Assembly: GCA_964521285.1 (NCBI GenBank)
Contig: CAZFQS010000015.1
Span: 1-64,000 of the forward strand
Source of the DNA: G020354785 sp964521285
Lineage (GTDB): Bacteria; Bacteroidota; Bacteroidia; Bacteroidales; UBA10428
Direction of reading: 5' to 3'
DNA length: 64,000 nt
Shown here: positions 18,620-28,684 of the stretch, one piece after another
Position numbering within the stretch: the first letter of the stretch is position 1
Layout: every line of letters begins with the position of its first letter
Made by a program: the position numbers and the translations under genes
Notes under the pieces: generated by a model
What the model saw: only the letters and a program-made list of their open reading frames with translations
What the model was told of the DNA's origin: nothing
The model's database searches: none

Positions 18620-20197
18620 ATGGTTATCTTAAAACCTTCAGAGGTATCGAAAATCCTGAAACAGGAGATTAAAGGTATCGATACCAGAATAGATATGGAA
18701 GAGGTAGGGACAGTATTGCAGGTAGGTGATGGCATAGCAAGAATATATGGTTTATCACAAGTAGAATCAAATGAACTGGTTGAATTTGAGAGAGGTATAT
18801 TGGGTATTGTACTAAATTTAGAAGAAGATAGTGTAGGGGCAGTATTATTAGGCTCTTCCGAAGATGTTGAGGAAGGAGATTCTGTTAAGCGAACATACAG
18901 AATAGCATCAATAAATGTAGGAGAGGGATTACTTGGCAGAATAATAAATACAATTGGAGAACCTCTTGATGGAAAAGGCCCTGTTCATGGAAAAACCTAT
19001 GAATTGCCATTTGAAAGAAAAGCCCCGGGAGTAATATTTCGTCAACCGGTAAATGAACCTTTACAAACAGGAATTAAGCCTATAGATTCAATGATTCCTA
19101 TAGGAAGAGGGCAGAGGGAATTAATTATAGGTGACAGACAAACGGGAAAAACCGCTATTGCTATTGATACAATTATTAATCAAAAAGAATTTTATGACAG
19201 AGGCAGCCCCGTATATTGTATTTATGTAGCAATCGGACAAAAAGGATCAACAATAGCAAATATTGCCAAAACACTTGAACAAAAAGGGGCGATGTCTTAT
19301 ACAGTAATTGTAGTAGCTACAGCCTCTTATCCAGCTGCTTTACAATTCTATGCTCCCTTTGCTGGCGCTGCAATAGGTGAGTTTTTTAGGGATACAGGAC
19401 GCCCCGCGTTAATTATATATGATGATTTAACTAAACAAGCAGTAGCTTATAGAGAGGTTTCCCTGTTACTTAGAAGACCTCCCGGTCGTGAAGCTTATCC
19501 TGGTGATATTTTCTATTTGCATTCACGCCTTTTGGAAAGAGCTGCAAAAATCATTGACAATGATGAAGTAGCTGCACATATGAATGATCTCCCTGATGCA
19601 ATCAAAACAATAGTTAAAGGAGGTGGTTCATTAACAGCTTTACCAATTATTGAAACACAGGCCGGAGACGTTTCTGCTTATATACCCACTAATGTAATAT
19701 CAATTACCGATGGTCAGATTTTCCTGGAATCAGGACTTTTCAATTCTGGTATCAGGCCGGCAATTAACGTTGGTATATCAGTATCACGGGTTGGAGGAAC
19801 TGCTCAAATAAATTCAATGAAAAAAGTAGCAGGAACACTAAAATTAGATCAGGCTCAATATAGAGAGCTGGAAGCATTCGCAAAGTTTGGTTCAGATCTT
19901 GACGCAGCAACTCTTGCAATTCTTGATAAAGGAGCAAAGAATGTCCAGATTCTGAAACAAAACCAATATTCCCCTATGGCAGTAGAAAAGCAAGTCGCAA
20001 TAATTTACTGTGGAACAAAAGGACTGCTCAGAGATATACCTGTTGAAAAAGTCATTGAATTTGAGAAGGAATACCTGGACTTTATTGAGGTAAAACACAA
20101 GAATATATTAACTGATCTGAGAGAAGGAAAACTAAATGATCAAATAGAAAAAACGCTTGAAGCTATAGCTTTGGAGATTGCAGAAAAATATAAATAA
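18620..20197 (+). CDS. atpA: ATP synthase alpha subunit
   Basis: A 525-residue non-catalytic nucleotide-binding subunit of F1. The Walker A motif is [25 protein letters not shown] follows, and the [27 protein letters not shown] region is the family signature (quoted in part). The first codon is a clean ATG after AATAAAGATT. Length and all expected motifs are normal. Confidence 0.97.
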   Translation: MVILKPSEVSKILKQEIKGIDTRIDMEEVGTVLQVGDGIARIYGLSQVESNELVEFERGILGIVLNLEEDSVGAVLLGSSEDVEEGDSVKRTYRIASINVGEGLLGRIINTIGEPLDGKGPVHGKTYELPFERKAPGVIFRQPVNEPLQTGIKPIDSMIPIGRGQRELIIGDRQTGKTAIAIDTIINQKEFYDRGSPVYCIYVAIGQKGSTIANIAKTLEQKGAMSYTVIVVATASYPAALQFYAPFAGAAIGEFFRDTGRPALIIYDDLTKQAVAYREVSLLLRRPPGREAYPGDIFYLHSRLLERAAKIIDNDEVAAHMNDLPDAIKTIVKGGGSLTALPIIETQAGDVSAYIPTNVISITDGQIFLESGLFNSGIRPAINVGISVSRVGGTAQINSMKKVAGTLKLDQAQYRELEAFAKFGSDLDAATLAILDKGAKNVQILKQNQYSPMAVEKQVAIIYCGTKGLLRDIPVEKVIEFEKEYLDFIEVKHKNILTDLREGKLNDQIEKTLEAIALEIAEKYK

Positions 20198-20287
20198 CTA
20201 TTTTATTGAAGTGCTTAACTGGTATAATAATGTATGTTGAGGAAGGTTCTCACTAACCTGATTTCGAATTAGATCTAAATGTAATAA

Positions 20288-21172
20288 ATGGCGAATCTTA
20301 AAGAAATAAAAACCCGTATATTATCTGTTAAGTCTACGCGCCAGATAACCAATGCCATGAAAATGGTTTCTGCAGCAAGGCTCAGAAAGGCGCAGGATAA
20401 TATCATGCAAATACGTCCATACACAAATAAGTTAAATGATATTTTAAGAGAACTTGACACTAATCTTATTTCATTTAAGGAGAATATATTCTTTAAAGAG
20501 AGAAAACCGGAAAAGGTATTACTAGTTGTGGTTACCTCAAACAGGGGATTATGCGGCACATTTAATTCGAACGTGATAAAAAGAACTATACAGATAGCAG
20601 ATGAAAAATACAAATCAGAAAATGAGAATGGCAATTTAGATATCATTGCTATTGGTAAAAAAGGGAAAAATTTACTTAAATCAAAAAAATACAATGTGAT
20701 AGAATCATATATAGAAATATTTGATATGCTGCACTTTAGTAATGTTCTACCAATAGTAAAGAAAATAATTGAAAATTTTGTCAATAATAAATATAGCGTA
20801 GTTGAAATTGTATATAATCAATTCAAAAATGTAGCCGTTCAGATACTGATAGAGGAACAGTTTCTCCCTATAGTCTATAAAGAGAAAATTATGGATCGAT
20901 TTGAGTCCAGCATAGATTATATTCTTGAACCAACCAAAGAATATATTATAGAAGAGATTATACCAAAATCCTTACAGGTCCAGTTCTATAAGGTTCTGCT
21001 GGATTCAAATGCTTCAGAACATGGCGCACGAATGACTGCGATGCATAAAGCCACTGATAACGCAACTGAATTAATCAGGGACTTACAACTTGAATATAAT
21101 AAAGCTCGCCAGGCTTCAATTACTAAGGAAATCCTTGAAATAGTCGGAGGAGCTGAAGCACTTAATGAATAG
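20288..21172 (+). CDS. atpG: ATP synthase gamma subunit
   Basis: A 294-residue rotor-shaft subunit. The N-terminal helix has IKTRILSVKSTRQITNAMKM and the C-terminal helix has SEHGARMTAMHKATDNATEL, the two conserved ends that form the coiled coil inside alpha3beta3. The middle includes VVTSNRGLCGTFNSNV. It closes the rightward ATP synthase operon; 90 non-coding bases separate it from atpA. Confidence 0.97.
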   Translation: MANLKEIKTRILSVKSTRQITNAMKMVSAARLRKAQDNIMQIRPYTNKLNDILRELDTNLISFKENIFFKERKPEKVLLVVVTSNRGLCGTFNSNVIKRTIQIADEKYKSENENGNLDIIAIGKKGKNLLKSKKYNVIESYIEIFDMLHFSNVLPIVKKIIENFVNNKYSVVEIVYNQFKNVAVQILIEEQFLPIVYKEKIMDRFESSIDYILEPTKEYIIEEIIPKSLQVQFYKVLLDSNASEHGARMTAMHKATDNATELIRDLQLEYNKARQASITKEILEIVGGAEALNE

Positions 21173-21229
21173 CCTGATTAATATTCATTCTTTTATTTAT
21201 TCCCGTTAATAACTATAAAAGTATATATA

Positions 21230-22666
21230 TTGTTAAAAAAGGAATCATTAAAGCTACTCCCGTTCTATATTTTTTTAATTATCCTTACAATAGCCGTATC
21301 AAACAATTCATTCTTTTGGGACAAGGATATTATCATCTCAAAGAAAGCATACTGGTTTTATGAAAATAATTTCTCATTACAATTGCCAAATTCAATTGAT
21401 ACCGGATATACGCCCGCGCTGAGTCTTTTATTGGCCTTTTTATGGAAAATATTTGGAATAAGACTGCAGGTTGGACACTATTTAATGCTGCCCTTCAGCC
21501 TTGGCATTATTTATCAGTTATATATATTTTTAAAACATTTTTTTAGAAATGAAAAATACATTATTCTTACACTTATATTAATTATAATTGATACAACTCT
21601 ACTATCGCAGGTTATTGTTGTTTCAAGTGATTTGGTCCTTACTTTCTTCTTTTTTCTCTCAATTAATTCAATACTTAACAAAAAAAGAAATATCCTTTAC
21701 TTTTCTTTAATAGGGTTATCATTAGTTCATTTCCGTGGTGTTATTTCATGTTTTATAGTTTTTATTTTTGACTATTATATATTTAGAAATGAGTATAAAA
21801 ACCCCTATTTAAAAAGTCTCTTTAAGATTATCCCGCAATACCTGCCCTCTATAATCATCTATGCTAGCTATCTCATTTATCACTATAAAACAACCGGATG
21901 GATTTTTAAGCACGATGAATCTCCCTGGGCAGGAAGCTTTGAAGTAGTTAATTTCAGTGGATTCATCAGGAATATTCTAATCATAGTATGGAGATTAATT
22001 GATTTTGGCAGATTATTTTTATGGATTACTGGCATATATTTCCTGATGCATTTTATTAATAAGAAAATAAAATATGACAGCAACATTAATTTATTATTAT
22101 TACTAATATCTGTTGCTATTATTGTTAATCTTCCATCAATGTTATTTTTTAACCTCCTGACGGGTCATAGATATTTCATAGTTGTCTATATTCTGCTTAC
22201 TGTTACTGTTGCATATTTAATATTTGAAAAAATTGAAAATAAAAAATTGGTTAGACTGTTCTATATAGTAATATTAATTGGCCTGATATCAGGAAATTTT
22301 TGGATTTATCCTGATAAAATAGCAAAGGGATGGGATGCAACTATTGCTCATATTCCTTACTATCAGCTTAGAAAAAAAATGATTAATTATATTGAAGAAA
22401 AAGGTATATCCTTCAATGATGTTGGTTCTGAAGTTCCAAATACTGCAGGAAATAAATATATTGACTTATCAAATGATGAAAGGCAATTTCCCTTAAAGAA
22501 TTTTACCATCCACAGGTATATTTTTTATTCAAACATTTATAATATGTTTAGTGATGAAGAAATTGATGAGCTTAAGAACAACTGGATACTTGAAAAAGAA
22601 TATAAATGCTTGCAGGTATATGTAAGACTATATAAGAATCCAAAATACTTTAAAAACTCATTTTAA
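21230..22666 (+). CDS. GT39-like multi-pass membrane glycosyltransferase
   Basis: A 478-residue integral membrane protein with about ten predicted helices, of the size and layout of the GT-C superfamily (ArnT/PMT/GT39-like). The first periplasmic loop has FFWDKDIIISKKAYWFYENN, where an acidic pair near a Trp is expected to bind metal or the polyprenyl phosphate. A soluble C-terminal tail of about 100 residues follows the last helix. The only in-frame start is a TTG at 21230. The 3' end overlaps the convergent barrel gene by 17 bases. The donor would be a lipid-linked sugar; the acceptor is unknown. Confidence 0.65.
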   Translation: MLKKESLKLLPFYIFLIILTIAVSNNSFFWDKDIIISKKAYWFYENNFSLQLPNSIDTGYTPALSLLLAFLWKIFGIRLQVGHYLMLPFSLGIIYQLYIFLKHFFRNEKYIILTLILIIIDTTLLSQVIVVSSDLVLTFFFFLSINSILNKKRNILYFSLIGLSLVHFRGVISCFIVFIFDYYIFRNEYKNPYLKSLFKIIPQYLPSIIIYASYLIYHYKTTGWIFKHDESPWAGSFEVVNFSGFIRNILIIVWRLIDFGRLFLWITGIYFLMHFINKKIKYDSNINLLLLLISVAIIVNLPSMLFFNLLTGHRYFIVVYILLTVTVAYLIFEKIENKKLVRLFYIVILIGLISGNFWIYPDKIAKGWDATIAHIPYYQLRKKMINYIEEKGISFNDVGSEVPNTAGNKYIDLSNDERQFPLKNFTIHRYIFYSNIYNMFSDEEIDELKNNWILEKEYKCLQVYVRLYKNPKYFKNSF

Positions 22667-23942
22667 GTCTTAAAAATGCAAGATTAAAATTTTGTTTACG
22701 CTTTATCCCTTCACTATCCGGGAACTTTCCGCTGAATATCTGAAAATAAGTTGAAAAATCAAGGTTATCCATTAATGAATAGCTTAATGATGGTCCTATG
22801 TAATATCCGGATATTTCCCCCAGAAATACCATACCTCCCAGAGTTGCGTTTAAAAGAGGTGTAACAGGATATGATGCCTGTGAAAAAATATTGTATTCAG
22901 TAAAAGATAATTTCTTAACCGACAGGGAGCCGGAATAAAATTCTGAAAAGTCCGACACATTAAAATCTTCAGGCAGCTGCCTGTATAATGCTTCGACCTG
23001 GATCATTAATGAATTTTTAAAAATATACTCTGAAGATATAGATGCAAAGAAAAGACCTGTTGTGTCTTTAAAATTATCTATTGGATGAAAATAACTTAGT
23101 TCTCCTCTGAAACTTGCTGCCTTAATATTCCCTGACCAGCCCAATCCTGTTACAAAATCCTCACTGTTTAAAATTCCTCCCAGAAACTGTATATCATAAT
23201 TCCACTTATTAAACCTGTAAAGCGCTGCAGCTGTTATGTTTTCCGCACTATCGAGCTTAATAGCAGCTTCAACAGTAGATGTGAACCCCGGATAAAATTG
23301 TATCCTGACTGCATCGCTTCCGGGCCTTTCAGGGTAATCAAAGTCAAAAAAGTTATATGTATTGAATATATCATTCGGATTCCAAACAAAAGTCTGGCCC
23401 CAGTTAATACGCTGCCGGCCAGCTGTAATTTCCAGATTACCTATAGTATACTGGAACCAAAATCTGTCAAAAAACACATTTAGAAGGTATGTCTTCCCTT
23501 TTGCTAACATAAGGGATAAATCCGCAATGCCGTTATCACTATCAATTTGATCCACATAATTATTAAATCCTGTTAATCCAGAGTTAAAATTACCCGGATC
23601 AATTCCAAAGAGTGAAGTAATACTTGAGGTAGTATCCCCATCTAATTGGTCATCAATATCTTTTAGCAATTGATCAAATCTTATCAAATCTCCATAAATA
23701 AATCTGTTCCTGAATTGAATGCTAAGGGTTAATCTGTCAGAAATATTCCATCTGAAGTTGATCCGATTATGTAATAAATTTTCTGTCAGCCATAAATCAT
23801 TCAGGTTTTCATACATAACTGATTGCATATTTGAAATATAACCATCTAATTCCCAATTCTTAAGTTTTTCATCATCCTGGCCAAATCCCAAATTAACAAA
23901 TAGTATGGAAAACAGCAGAATTTTACTGGTAATCCATTTCAT
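22650..23942 (-). CDS. Outer-membrane beta-barrel protein of the ABC operon
   Basis: A 430-residue protein with a signal peptide (cleavage near LGFGQ) and many amphipathic strands with alternating aromatic and charged residues (RINFRWNISDRLTLSIQFRNR, in part; LEITAGRQRINWGQTFVWNP; FSTYFQIFSGKFP). It ends in an aromatic residue (LRLKMSF), the usual outer-membrane assembly signal. The size suggests a 16-18 strand porin or export channel. It is the last gene of a leftward operon, 51 bases after the ATPase gene. With the two permeases and LolA-like protein it may complete a transenvelope export path; that is inference from context. Confidence 0.65.
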   Translation of the reverse strand: MKWITSKILLFSILFVNLGFGQDDEKLKNWELDGYISNMQSVMYENLNDLWLTENLLHNRINFRWNISDRLTLSIQFRNRFIYGDLIRFDQLLKDIDDQLDGDTTSSITSLFGIDPGNFNSGLTGFNNYVDQIDSDNGIADLSLMLAKGKTYLLNVFFDRFWFQYTIGNLEITAGRQRINWGQTFVWNPNDIFNTYNFFDFDYPERPGSDAVRIQFYPGFTSTVEAAIKLDSAENITAAALYRFNKWNYDIQFLGGILNSEDFVTGLGWSGNIKAASFRGELSYFHPIDNFKDTTGLFFASISSEYIFKNSLMIQVEALYRQLPEDFNVSDFSEFYSGSLSVKKLSFTEYNIFSQASYPVTPLLNATLGGMVFLGEISGYYIGPSLSYSLMDNLDFSTYFQIFSGKFPDSEGIKRKQNFNLAFLRLKMSF

Positions 23943-23993
23943 GATTTTAATTTATATTGTTCAAATGTTTTTAATTATCAATTCCATTAATCC

Positions 23994-24680
23994 TTATTTC
24001 CTTACTTCATCACTTACTACTCTCCCGTCTTCTATAGTAATAACTCTCCTGGCCTTTTTCACAACCCTTGCATCATGAGTTGAAAAAATAAAAGTAGTTT
24101 TCTCTTCCTTATTTAACTTCTCCATAATATCAAGAAGATTTTCAGCTGATTTTGAATCGAGGTTTGCAGTAGGTTCATCAGCAAGGATAAACTTTGGCTT
24201 AGATGCCAGGGCCCGAGCAACTGCAACTCTTTGCTGCTGTCCGCCCGATAACTTTGCCGGCCTGCTGTCAATCCTGTCGCTTAAGCCTACCGCTGCCAGC
24301 AAATCTTTTACCCTCTTTTCACGTTCAGCTTTTGGCCTTCCCTGCAAATGCATTATAAATTCCACATTTTCCCTTGCTGTTAATACAGGTATCAGGTTAT
24401 ATGCCTGGAAAACAAAGCCTATATTTCTAAGTCTGAAATCAATAAGTTTGGAAGATTTCAGCTCCTTGATATTTGTATGGTCTATTATTACTTCCCCGTC
24501 TGAAGGTTGATCCAGTCCTCCTATAATATTCAGCAATGTTGTTTTGCCTGAGCCAGAGGGCCCTACTACGGCAGCAAATTCACCTTCCTCAAATGACAGG
24601 TCTATGCCATTTAGTGCATTGACTTTATATTCAGAGTCATTATAGATTTTGGTCAGATTTTTTATATCAATTACTTTCAT
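23994..24680 (-). CDS. ABC transporter ATPase, LolD/MacB type
   Basis: A 228-residue ATPase. It has Walker A GPSGSGKTTLLN, a Q-loop at FVFQAYNLIPV, signature LSGGQQQRVAVARAL, Walker B FILADEPTANLD and H-loop FIFSTHDARV. This subclass pairs with FtsX-like permeases, moving lipoproteins (LolCDE) or effluxing peptides and antibiotics (MacB). It follows the permease genes by 43 bases in the same operon. The substrate cannot be told from the ATPase alone. Confidence 0.92.
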   Translation of the reverse strand: MKVIDIKNLTKIYNDSEYKVNALNGIDLSFEEGEFAAVVGPSGSGKTTLLNIIGGLDQPSDGEVIIDHTNIKELKSSKLIDFRLRNIGFVFQAYNLIPVLTARENVEFIMHLQGRPKAEREKRVKDLLAAVGLSDRIDSRPAKLSGGQQQRVAVARALASKPKFILADEPTANLDSKSAENLLDIMEKLNKEEKTTFIFSTHDARVVKKARRVITIEDGRVVSDEVRK

Positions 24681-24723
24681 GATTTGTGATTTTGTTGATT
24701 GTTAATTCTTTATTTATTGTTTA

Positions 24724-25944
24724 TTAAATATCGGTCCTTAGTGCCTCTGCAGGCTTCAATTTTAAAGCTTTTATCGCCGGATATATCGCTGCTATCAGTC
24801 CGGTTAAAAATACCATAATCGTTACTTTAACGGCTATTAAAACATCTGGTACGGGATATATTACAGTGTCATATCCCAGTCTTTCATATGCCTCACTCCA
24901 GGTTGACAAATCAATTCCTGTTTTCATCAGTAAAACTGTAAATAGATATCCCAGTATTATTCCTATTATACATCCTGTTATAGCCAGAAATACTGTTTCA
25001 AGCATAATCATCGTGAATACTCTGATTTTATTCATTCCCACTGCCATAAGCATGCCAAGCTCTTTCACCCTTTCCAGGACTGCCATAAGCATTGTATTAA
25101 TAATTCCAAAAAGCAATGCAAAGAGAATAATACCAAGAATAAGATACATTGAAATATCTATTGATTCCTCAACAAGACTCACTTCAGGCATTATTTCTTT
25201 CCAGGATTTCACATCAAGATTATTGTACCTAGCAGATAATTTATCCTTAATATCATTGCAAGTCCGGTCATCTTCAAGGAGCACTGCAATTTCATGGCCA
25301 CTGGTATTATCCATACCAATAAGGCTTGTCAAATCGGTATTCTTCACAAATACGGTCATTTCCTCATACACCGAATTTGCAATCTTATAAATGCCTGCAA
25401 CTTTGAACTGTGCGCGGGTTATTTCCCCGTCCATTTGCTGCATTGTCAGGACAACTTTTGACCTGACATTAACATTAAGCTTTTCTGCAATCTTTTTGCC
25501 GATTACTATAGGATTTCGTCTCGTTCCATCAAAATATGCTCCTTCCACTATTTTTTCATACAGATTGGTAACCTGCCTCTCATCTTCAGGAACTATGCCA
25601 ACAATCTGAACACCTGAGCCGGTTTCGGCCGAGGCAATCATTGCATTAACGATTACCCTGACAGTAACAGCTTTAACACCGGCCATACTATCAATCTGCT
25701 CCCTGATATTATTTGAATTGCTTATAAAATACTTTACATCAGGATTTTCCATGTACTTTTTATGATGAAGCTGAATGTGTGATGCTTCTGTTTTAATTGC
25801 TGAGTTTACTCGCTGGATTGCCATTCCTTCGTAAACAGCCCATGTTAATACTCCTGCGAAAATACCTATAGCTAAGGCAGATAATATTACCAGGCTTCGT
25901 ACCTTACTTCGCCAGATATTTCTCCAGGCAACTGACCATAACAT
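24724..25944 (-). CDS. FtsX-like ABC permease (second of two)
   Basis: About 406 residues: an N-terminal helix, a large periplasmic MacB-type domain (about 45-270) and three C-terminal helices, the LolC/LolE layout. The frame opens at 25998, but I place the start at the ATG at 25944 (MLWSVAWRNIWRSKVRSLV), because it matches the start of the sister permease (LLFAWRNLWRNKRRTTI) and avoids overlap with the upstream gene. The final segment has IAAIYPAIKALKLKPAEALR, the FtsX-family ending. The two permeases presumably form a heterodimer with the ATPase encoded next. Confidence 0.85.
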   Translation of the reverse strand: MLWSVAWRNIWRSKVRSLVILSALAIGIFAGVLTWAVYEGMAIQRVNSAIKTEASHIQLHHKKYMENPDVKYFISNSNNIREQIDSMAGVKAVTVRVIVNAMIASAETGSGVQIVGIVPEDERQVTNLYEKIVEGAYFDGTRRNPIVIGKKIAEKLNVNVRSKVVLTMQQMDGEITRAQFKVAGIYKIANSVYEEMTVFVKNTDLTSLIGMDNTSGHEIAVLLEDDRTCNDIKDKLSARYNNLDVKSWKEIMPEVSLVEESIDISMYLILGIILFALLFGIINTMLMAVLERVKELGMLMAVGMNKIRVFTMIMLETVFLAITGCIIGIILGYLFTVLLMKTGIDLSTWSEAYERLGYDTVIYPVPDVLIAVKVTIMVFLTGLIAAIYPAIKALKLKPAEALRTDI

Positions 25945-25975
25945 ATCGTTAAATTTTAAGTTATTAATTAATTTT

Positions 25976-27196
25976 TTAAGCTCGTAAAGCATTGGCAACT
26001 TTAAGATTCTTTATCTTAAATACCGGATATAAAGATATGAGCAGGCTAATAATAAATACAGTAACAACCTGATTAACAAATACCCTGGCCTGTGCTCCAA
26101 AATATATTACCGGCTCAAATCCGAATTTTTCATAAACTTCAGAAATTTCCCCACCGGGTAATGGTATGGGATTGTATAGCAGTACAATAATTATAGGCAT
26201 GCTTAAAAGGAATCCGAAAAATACTCCTAAAAATCCCATGAATAATGTTTCATAAAACATAACGGACTGTAATTTTCTTTTTTGCATTCCAATAGCGACT
26301 GTAATTCCTGTTTCTCTCTTCCTTTCCGCCACCATCATAACTATTGTGCCTAATATGCCAAATCCCACAACGATATATAAAACGGCTTTCATTATTACAG
26401 CGCCCGCCCTGTCACCTTCAATCATTTGCACAACTTCAGGCTGCATTTCATCCCAGGTCATTATGCTGTAACTGTTCTGAAGTTTAGCTTCCAGTTCATC
26501 CTTCACAGTTTTAACATCTGAATAATTATCTACCATTATAGCAGTTGATGTAACCATCCCGGGCATGGAAAAGAAGTCCTGTGCTTTGTGGATATCAATA
26601 TAAGCACCAAAATTATTCAGATCAGGGGAAGGAAATGTAAGAATCCCTCTTACCGGAAATAACCCTGCAGCAGTAGCGCCATGATAACCCTGGCTCAGCA
26701 GTATTAAAGTATCTCCGATATTTACCTCCAGATTTTTTGCAAGATTGACAGCTATTAAAAGGCCATCATCATTTTCTTTTAGATATTCTCCCTTTGAGAT
26801 CCATTTTGACAATTCAGATAACTTATCCTCAAGCTCAGGGTCAATTCCTATAATTGCTCCCCCCTTTGTATTTTCACCCGTTGAAATAAGGCTGAATGAT
26901 TCGACCCTGGGGACATAGTGAACAATGTTCTTAACACTGTTAAGTACACCATAAAATTTGTCATCAGGCTCATACACATCGTTTATGGATTTTGATCCCC
27001 AGTAGTTGACATTATGAATCTGAAGATATCCGGAATAAAACTTTACAACATTATCAATCATTTTTGAATATGTACCTTCCTGCATAGAGCTCATACAGGT
27101 TGACATAAGGACTGCAACAACTATTGCCGTAACTGTAATTGTTGTACGGCGTTTGTTTCTCCAGAGGTTTCTCCATGCAAACAATAGATTGTTCAT
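25976..27196 (-). CDS. FtsX-like ABC permease (first of two)
   Basis: A 406-residue inner-membrane protein with the same layout as its neighbour: N-terminal helix (TTITVTAIVVAVLMST), periplasmic MacB-like domain (about 40-255), then three helices from AVLYIVVGFGILGTIVMM. The family ending SLYPVFKIKNLKVANALRA is present. It is 26 bases downstream of the LolA-like gene. Having two different permeases suits the LolCE arrangement rather than homodimeric MacB. Confidence 0.88.
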   Translation of the reverse strand: MNNLLFAWRNLWRNKRRTTITVTAIVVAVLMSTCMSSMQEGTYSKMIDNVVKFYSGYLQIHNVNYWGSKSINDVYEPDDKFYGVLNSVKNIVHYVPRVESFSLISTGENTKGGAIIGIDPELEDKLSELSKWISKGEYLKENDDGLLIAVNLAKNLEVNIGDTLILLSQGYHGATAAGLFPVRGILTFPSPDLNNFGAYIDIHKAQDFFSMPGMVTSTAIMVDNYSDVKTVKDELEAKLQNSYSIMTWDEMQPEVVQMIEGDRAGAVIMKAVLYIVVGFGILGTIVMMVAERKRETGITVAIGMQKRKLQSVMFYETLFMGFLGVFFGFLLSMPIIIVLLYNPIPLPGGEISEVYEKFGFEPVIYFGAQARVFVNQVVTVFIISLLISLYPVFKIKNLKVANALRA

Positions 27197-27222
27197 TTTT
27201 CTGAATTTTATTTATTATGCTT

Positions 27223-27984
27223 TTATCTTACTTTTTTCATATTCTGCTGAGAAAAAAAGTCATCTGACAGAGGTATATTGAACTTGATTTCGTTCATAAC
27301 AACAACAGTTTTATGGCCCTGCTTGTCGGCGGGAATAAGTTCATATTTTGCCGGAATTATTCTTCCATCCATATTTTTAATATCATATGCCAGCTCTGTT
27401 TTGATCAGGTATTCATCCTCATCATAATATTCTGCCTTCATCCATAAATAATCACTCACAGAAATCCATATAAAGATTTTCCCCCAGACTACTGCGGCAT
27501 CCTCCAGCGGGATAAGCTCAATTTTATGGCATTTCCGCCCGTCAATATCCTCTTCGCCCATCTTCTTGTGGGTATAGTCCACTACTACAGATGATTCATT
27601 CAATAAATCGTCATTGGTAAAATCAGATCCCATCCATCCCTGCGCCAGCATTGACGGAGGGAGCTTGATCATCCGGTTTATCGTGGGATTCCAGCTCCAC
27701 ATTTCTTTTTCCCTTTTAAGATAGGCCTGCCCCTTTTCCTTTGCCGGTGCAGTGATTAATGCCAGTGAATACTCTGTCCCTTTAGTCCAGTTTTTGAATC
27801 CTATTGTTCGTTCCCATGTGGGCCTTACAATAGTCATCGTCATCGTACTGTAACTTGATTTTTCCCCTCTCATTTTTGCATCGGCCATTTTTACTATTTC
27901 CTTTGCCGTTAAATCCTGTGCATCAGTTGTAACTGCCATAACTGCAAATATCATCTCAAGAAGTAATAAATTCATTGCTTTCAT
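27223..27984 (-). CDS. LolA-like outer-membrane lipoprotein-sorting protein
   Basis: A 253-residue exported protein (signal to about VTTDAQ) in the COG2834-type lipoprotein-sorting group: IVKMADAKMRGEKSSYSTMTM, VRPTWERTIGFKNW, and the hydrophobic half-barrel strands WNPTINRMIKLPPSML and GWMGSDFTNDDLL. Such proteins carry lipidated or hydrophobic cargo across the periplasm. It is encoded 11 bases after the TetR gene and before two FtsX permeases, so the locus looks like a dedicated regulated Lol-like system, not the housekeeping one. Confidence 0.8.
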   Translation of the reverse strand: MKAMNLLLLEMIFAVMAVTTDAQDLTAKEIVKMADAKMRGEKSSYSTMTMTIVRPTWERTIGFKNWTKGTEYSLALITAPAKEKGQAYLKREKEMWSWNPTINRMIKLPPSMLAQGWMGSDFTNDDLLNESSVVVDYTHKKMGEEDIDGRKCHKIELIPLEDAAVVWGKIFIWISVSDYLWMKAEYYDEDEYLIKTELAYDIKNMDGRIIPAKYELIPADKQGHKTVVVMNEIKFNIPLSDDFFSQQNMKKVR

Positions 27985-27995
27985 AGCTTTTATTT

Positions 27996-28589
27996 TTAAT
28001 GTTTTCTTACATATCTGTCAATTAGAGTCTGCTTAATTTTTTCCAGTGGAAAATTGGACGGATCTATCACATAGTGAAAACTTAAGCCATCCAACATTGC
28101 TCCAAATAATTTACTCTCCAGTTCAGGATTTTTGTATCCTTTCCTACGGAAATATTCCTCAAGCATTTGGAACATAGGTGCAATAATCTTTGAGAAATCT
28201 GTCTCAATCATTTTTAGGACACTGGGCTGTAAAATAATTGCAAAATATAATTTCCAGTATTTTGTATTTGTTTTCAAAATTTCAAAAATCTGGTTAATAA
28301 AAAATTCCAGTTCTTCGGTTGTTAAAATTCCATCACGATTAGGATCAAATGTTCCTGTCAAATCACTAATCCCGGATATTACAATGTCTTTAAGCAATGC
28401 TTCTTTACTCTTAAAATAATTGTACATTAATCCTTTGGAAATACCTGCTGATTTAGCTATTCTGCTTATTGAAGTGCTGTGAAATCCTTCATCTGCAAAA
28501 AGTTTAAGAGCTGCCTGAAGTATTAAGGCTCTTTTCTGCTCTCTTATTTGTTCATATTGCTGTTCAGTTCTTGGTACCATATTTAACAT
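27996..28589 (-). CDS. TetR-family repressor of the ABC operon
   Basis: A 197-residue regulator. The N-terminal helix-turn-helix (about 15-60) is ALILQAALKLFADEGFHSTS, then ISRIAKSAGISKGLMYNYFK, the TetR signature. The C-terminal ligand domain is unassigned. The frame offers two ATGs (28589 and 28580); the second begins MVPRTEQQYEQIREQKR. Two TGACTGAACGTTnnGTCA-type palindromes lie just upstream (28594-28611 and 28661-28678), and the nearest -7 box overlaps one of them, so the gene very probably represses itself and the operon that follows. Confidence 0.92.
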   Translation of the reverse strand: MLNMVPRTEQQYEQIREQKRALILQAALKLFADEGFHSTSISRIAKSAGISKGLMYNYFKSKEALLKDIVISGISDLTGTFDPNRDGILTTEELEFFINQIFEILKTNTKYWKLYFAIILQPSVLKMIETDFSKIIAPMFQMLEEYFRRKGYKNPELESKLFGAMLDGLSFHYVIDPSNFPLEKIKQTLIDRYVRKH

Positions 28590-28593
28590 TTTT

Positions 28594-28611
28594 AGACTGA
28601 ACGTTCAGTCA
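28594..28611. promoter_or_regulatory. TetR-type operator 1, perfect palindrome
   Basis: GACTGAACGTTCAGTC (28595-28610) is a perfect 16-base inverted repeat five bases upstream of the TetR ATG at 28589. Size and symmetry fit TetR-family operators. A near-copy lies 67 bases further upstream. Confidence 0.75.
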
Positions 28612-28660
28612 TAATCATATTTTTAAAAAATGCCTTTCTGGCATTATTATTATTGCATTT

Positions 28661-28678
28661 TGACTGAACGTTTGGTCA
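28661..28678. promoter_or_regulatory. TetR-type operator 2, imperfect copy
   Basis: TGACTGAACGTTTGGTCA repeats operator 1 with two substitutions in the right half-site. It abuts a minus-strand TATTTTTG box (28684 to 28677), so a bound repressor would block RNA polymerase. Confidence 0.7.
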
Positions 28679-28684
28679 AAAATA
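28677..28684 (-). promoter_or_regulatory. Putative -7 element of the TetR-ABC operon
   Basis: Minus-strand TATTTTTG fits TAnnTTTG, 88 bases upstream of the TetR start and overlapping operator 2. Transcription would start within operator 2. Confidence 0.45.
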
